From NCBI GenBank assembly GCA_026874595.1, contig CM049316.1, positions 7,950,339-8,014,338 on the forward strand: a stretch of 64,000 nucleotides of DNA. The letters are read 5' to 3'. The first letter of the stretch is position 1. The number at the start of each line of letters is the position of its first letter. The notes below the pieces were generated by a model that was given only the letters and a program-made list of their open reading frames with translations, was not told the origin of the DNA and did not search any database. Shown piece after piece: positions 62,483 to 64,000 of this stretch. The position numbers were made by a program, and so were the translations under genes. This DNA comes from Sipunculus nudus. Lineage: Eukaryota; Annelida; Sipuncula; Golfingiida; Sipunculidae.

Positions 62483-62700
62483 GGGTATGAAGGGGTTCAT
62501 GACAGCTTTGGGGCGCCTGTGTTTCTTTTTCTTTGGCTTTCACCGTGTGGATATTGTGGGGGAGTGTGCCAAACCATCAGAAACTAACTTGCTGGTGGGA
62601 GGGCCCCACTCCTCCTTCTTTGACGCCATTGTGCTTTTTATCGTTGGTCTACCAAGTACAGTGTCTCGAATAGAAAACAAGGGGATACCCCTCCTGGGAA
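62483..62700 (+). CDS. LPCAT: LPCAT exon 3b, catalytic HX4D exon, LPCAT2/4-like version
   Basis: Second 218-nt alternative exon. Acceptor TTTGTGTTTTTAG, donor GGAA|GTATGT, same phases as exon 3a. It encodes LGRLCFFFFGFHRVDIVG, motif I GPHSSFFD (HX4D) and GLPSTVSRIENKGIPLLG. The last segment closely matches human LPCAT2 GLPSMVSRNENAQVPLIG and LPCAT4 DLPKVVSRAENLSVPVIG. With exon 2 the junction codon is AGG (Arg), giving GWRRG as in LPCAT2 GWRRK. Aligned to exon 3a there is no gap over 73 codons. No stop or frameshift is present, and splice sites are intact, so it is not an obvious relic. Confidence 0.9.
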
Positions 62701-63995
62701 GTATGTCTTCCAGTTTATTTCCAGTTCACTAAATGTAACCCCAGTGTTTGATGAATAAAACCTGCTCCATGACATAGATTGTTAAAAATTGCCTGTTTCG
62801 CAGTTTGCTTTCATATTACATTGAAACTTCCTTTATAATTTCGCAAAATTTTTGTGTGGTGCATTTTTTGGGATTGCTGAAAATATTATTGATAACTATC
62901 AGCACCACAAATACTCAGATTTTCAACCTGAAGGGAATTATGTCTCCATTTTGGATTTTCCAATATATGCTTAACATTCATCACATGATAATTTGTGAAA
63001 TAAATGGCATTGAACATTTTGTGTCATGAGAAGGCTGTGATTAACTCCTTGTATTACTATTTTCCCTGAGCCTTTTCCTGTTGTCTTTCCCTTAGCTATT
63101 GTGTTGGTTGCGGTGTATGCTTGAAGTTTGTGTATAATCAAACTTGTTTTTTTTTTTCTGTGGCTTTTTAATGGGACTTGTCTTTTAACTGCACCATTTC
63201 CTCCTAATTATCCTGCGATTTTCTCATCACATTTAACAAATGATAATTCCTGATTCCCCAGAACCACACAGCACACATTAATAAACTTTTTTTTTAATTC
63301 AGACTTGATTAATACAATATAGGTAGTTTTCATGGTTAAACATCTTGTAAGTTCTAATTAACGAGGTTCATCAAAGTCTGCTTTGTAATGATGCTTGTCA
63401 TACCACTCAACACTTTTCAGTATTCTTAGTAATCCTGGAAGTAAAAAAACCCCTGGAAAATATGATTTCTTTTTTTCAGTCTTTGAAAAGTCAGGGAATT
63501 TATTATCCGAGAAGGCAGGAGAGAAAGTAATCATTTTGTTTTATTCTTTTTCATGTCCAGACTGTATCTATTGTATGAGTGGCCTTTTAGTGTGCAAAAA
63601 AGGTGATAATAATTATCATGAAATTTTTAGAATTAATCTGGGAATTATCACATATGTTTTTTATAATATTCTTGGAACACTAACTGTATGAAGTCTGTAC
63701 TTCAGAAAAGCAATCCTGCAGGAGATGACAGGCAGGACACAGCTACTGCTTGGCTGCCATGGTATTTGAATGACAGAGTGATGCAGAAAAATTCACAAAC
63801 AAATTATTCTTAAAAATGTCACAAGGATGCTTGATATAAATGCTTATGGTATGACATATATATTGGACACCAATAAAGGAGAAATCTTCCAAAAGATGAT
63901 ATTCTTTTTATGATATCAACCTGGCAGTATTTCTTAATAAGTCATGCTTTTGTAGACATTGTGTCTATCGCAGTTATTAAGAATCTTTTCTGCAG
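62701..63995. other. LPCAT intron after exon 3b
   Basis: AT-rich intron with no additional exon-3 copy. A 98-codon open frame (63395-63691) has no recognisable domain. Confidence 0.5.
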
Positions 63996-64000
63996 AAATC
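63996..64000 (+). CDS. LPCAT: LPCAT possible start of exon 4 at window edge
   Basis: The last bases follow a TCTTTTCTGCAG acceptor. Reading AAATC after the open A of exon 3a or 3b gives Gly-Lys-Ile, plausible for the position of LPCAT2 IGRLL or LPCAT1 WGTLI. Only five bases are visible, so this rests on phase and acceptor quality alone. Confidence 0.3.

Noticed and set aside
52720-62700. Two tandem LPCAT genes instead of one gene with alternative exons
   Set aside because: No second copy of exon 1 or exon 2 lies between the two catalytic exons, and no exon 4 was seen after exon 3a. Phases of both copies fit the single upstream exon 2.

Overview
This window is animal nuclear DNA: AT-rich, with small coding exons separated by kilobase introns, GT-AG splice sites, microsatellites, and many short non-autonomous transposons. 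The gene sequences and the repeat types (tandem-core elements with hairpin ends, hAT-type MITEs, a tRNA-derived SINE) suit a marine lophotrochozoan, most likely a mollusc. That taxonomic call is an inference.

Three protein-coding loci can be supported. (1) CNOT10, minus strand: the start codon is at 14795, exons 1-4 are clear and a small exon 5 is possible; the gene then runs off the left edge. It encodes a TPR-type subunit of the CCR4-NOT deadenylase. (2) A complete intronless casein kinase I alpha-type kinase, minus strand, 29966-30964. (3) A lysophosphatidylcholine acyltransferase of the LPCAT1/2/4 family, plus strand, starting at 42757 and running off the right edge.

The main find is in the LPCAT gene. 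The exon carrying the HX4D catalytic motif is present twice, at 52720-52937 and 62483-62700. Both copies are exactly 218 nt, with the same phases and the same position of the catalytic motif. Joining one to the other gives an immediate stop, and skipping both shifts the frame, so they look like mutually exclusive exons. The first copy resembles vertebrate LPCAT1 and the second resembles LPCAT2/LPCAT4. One invertebrate gene may therefore make by splicing the catalytic variety that vertebrates hold in separate genes.

Layout: 1-7.7 kb is a mosaic of repeat families inside or beyond CNOT10; 7.7-14.8 kb is CNOT10 with a hAT MITE and a Helentron-like element in its introns; 14.9-29.9 kb is intergenic and includes a tandem cluster of TIR elements (16.3-18.3 kb); 29.9-31 kb is the kinase; 31-42.7 kb is intergenic with a truncated non-LTR retrotransposon; 42.7-64 kb is LPCAT. 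The intron between its two alternative exons holds three minisatellites, a SINE and a 180-bp tandem-core element. Several repeat families share a Helitron/Helentron-like structure: a terminal hairpin followed by CTAG, subterminal inverted repeats and tandem core units. The three genes have no evident shared pathway.
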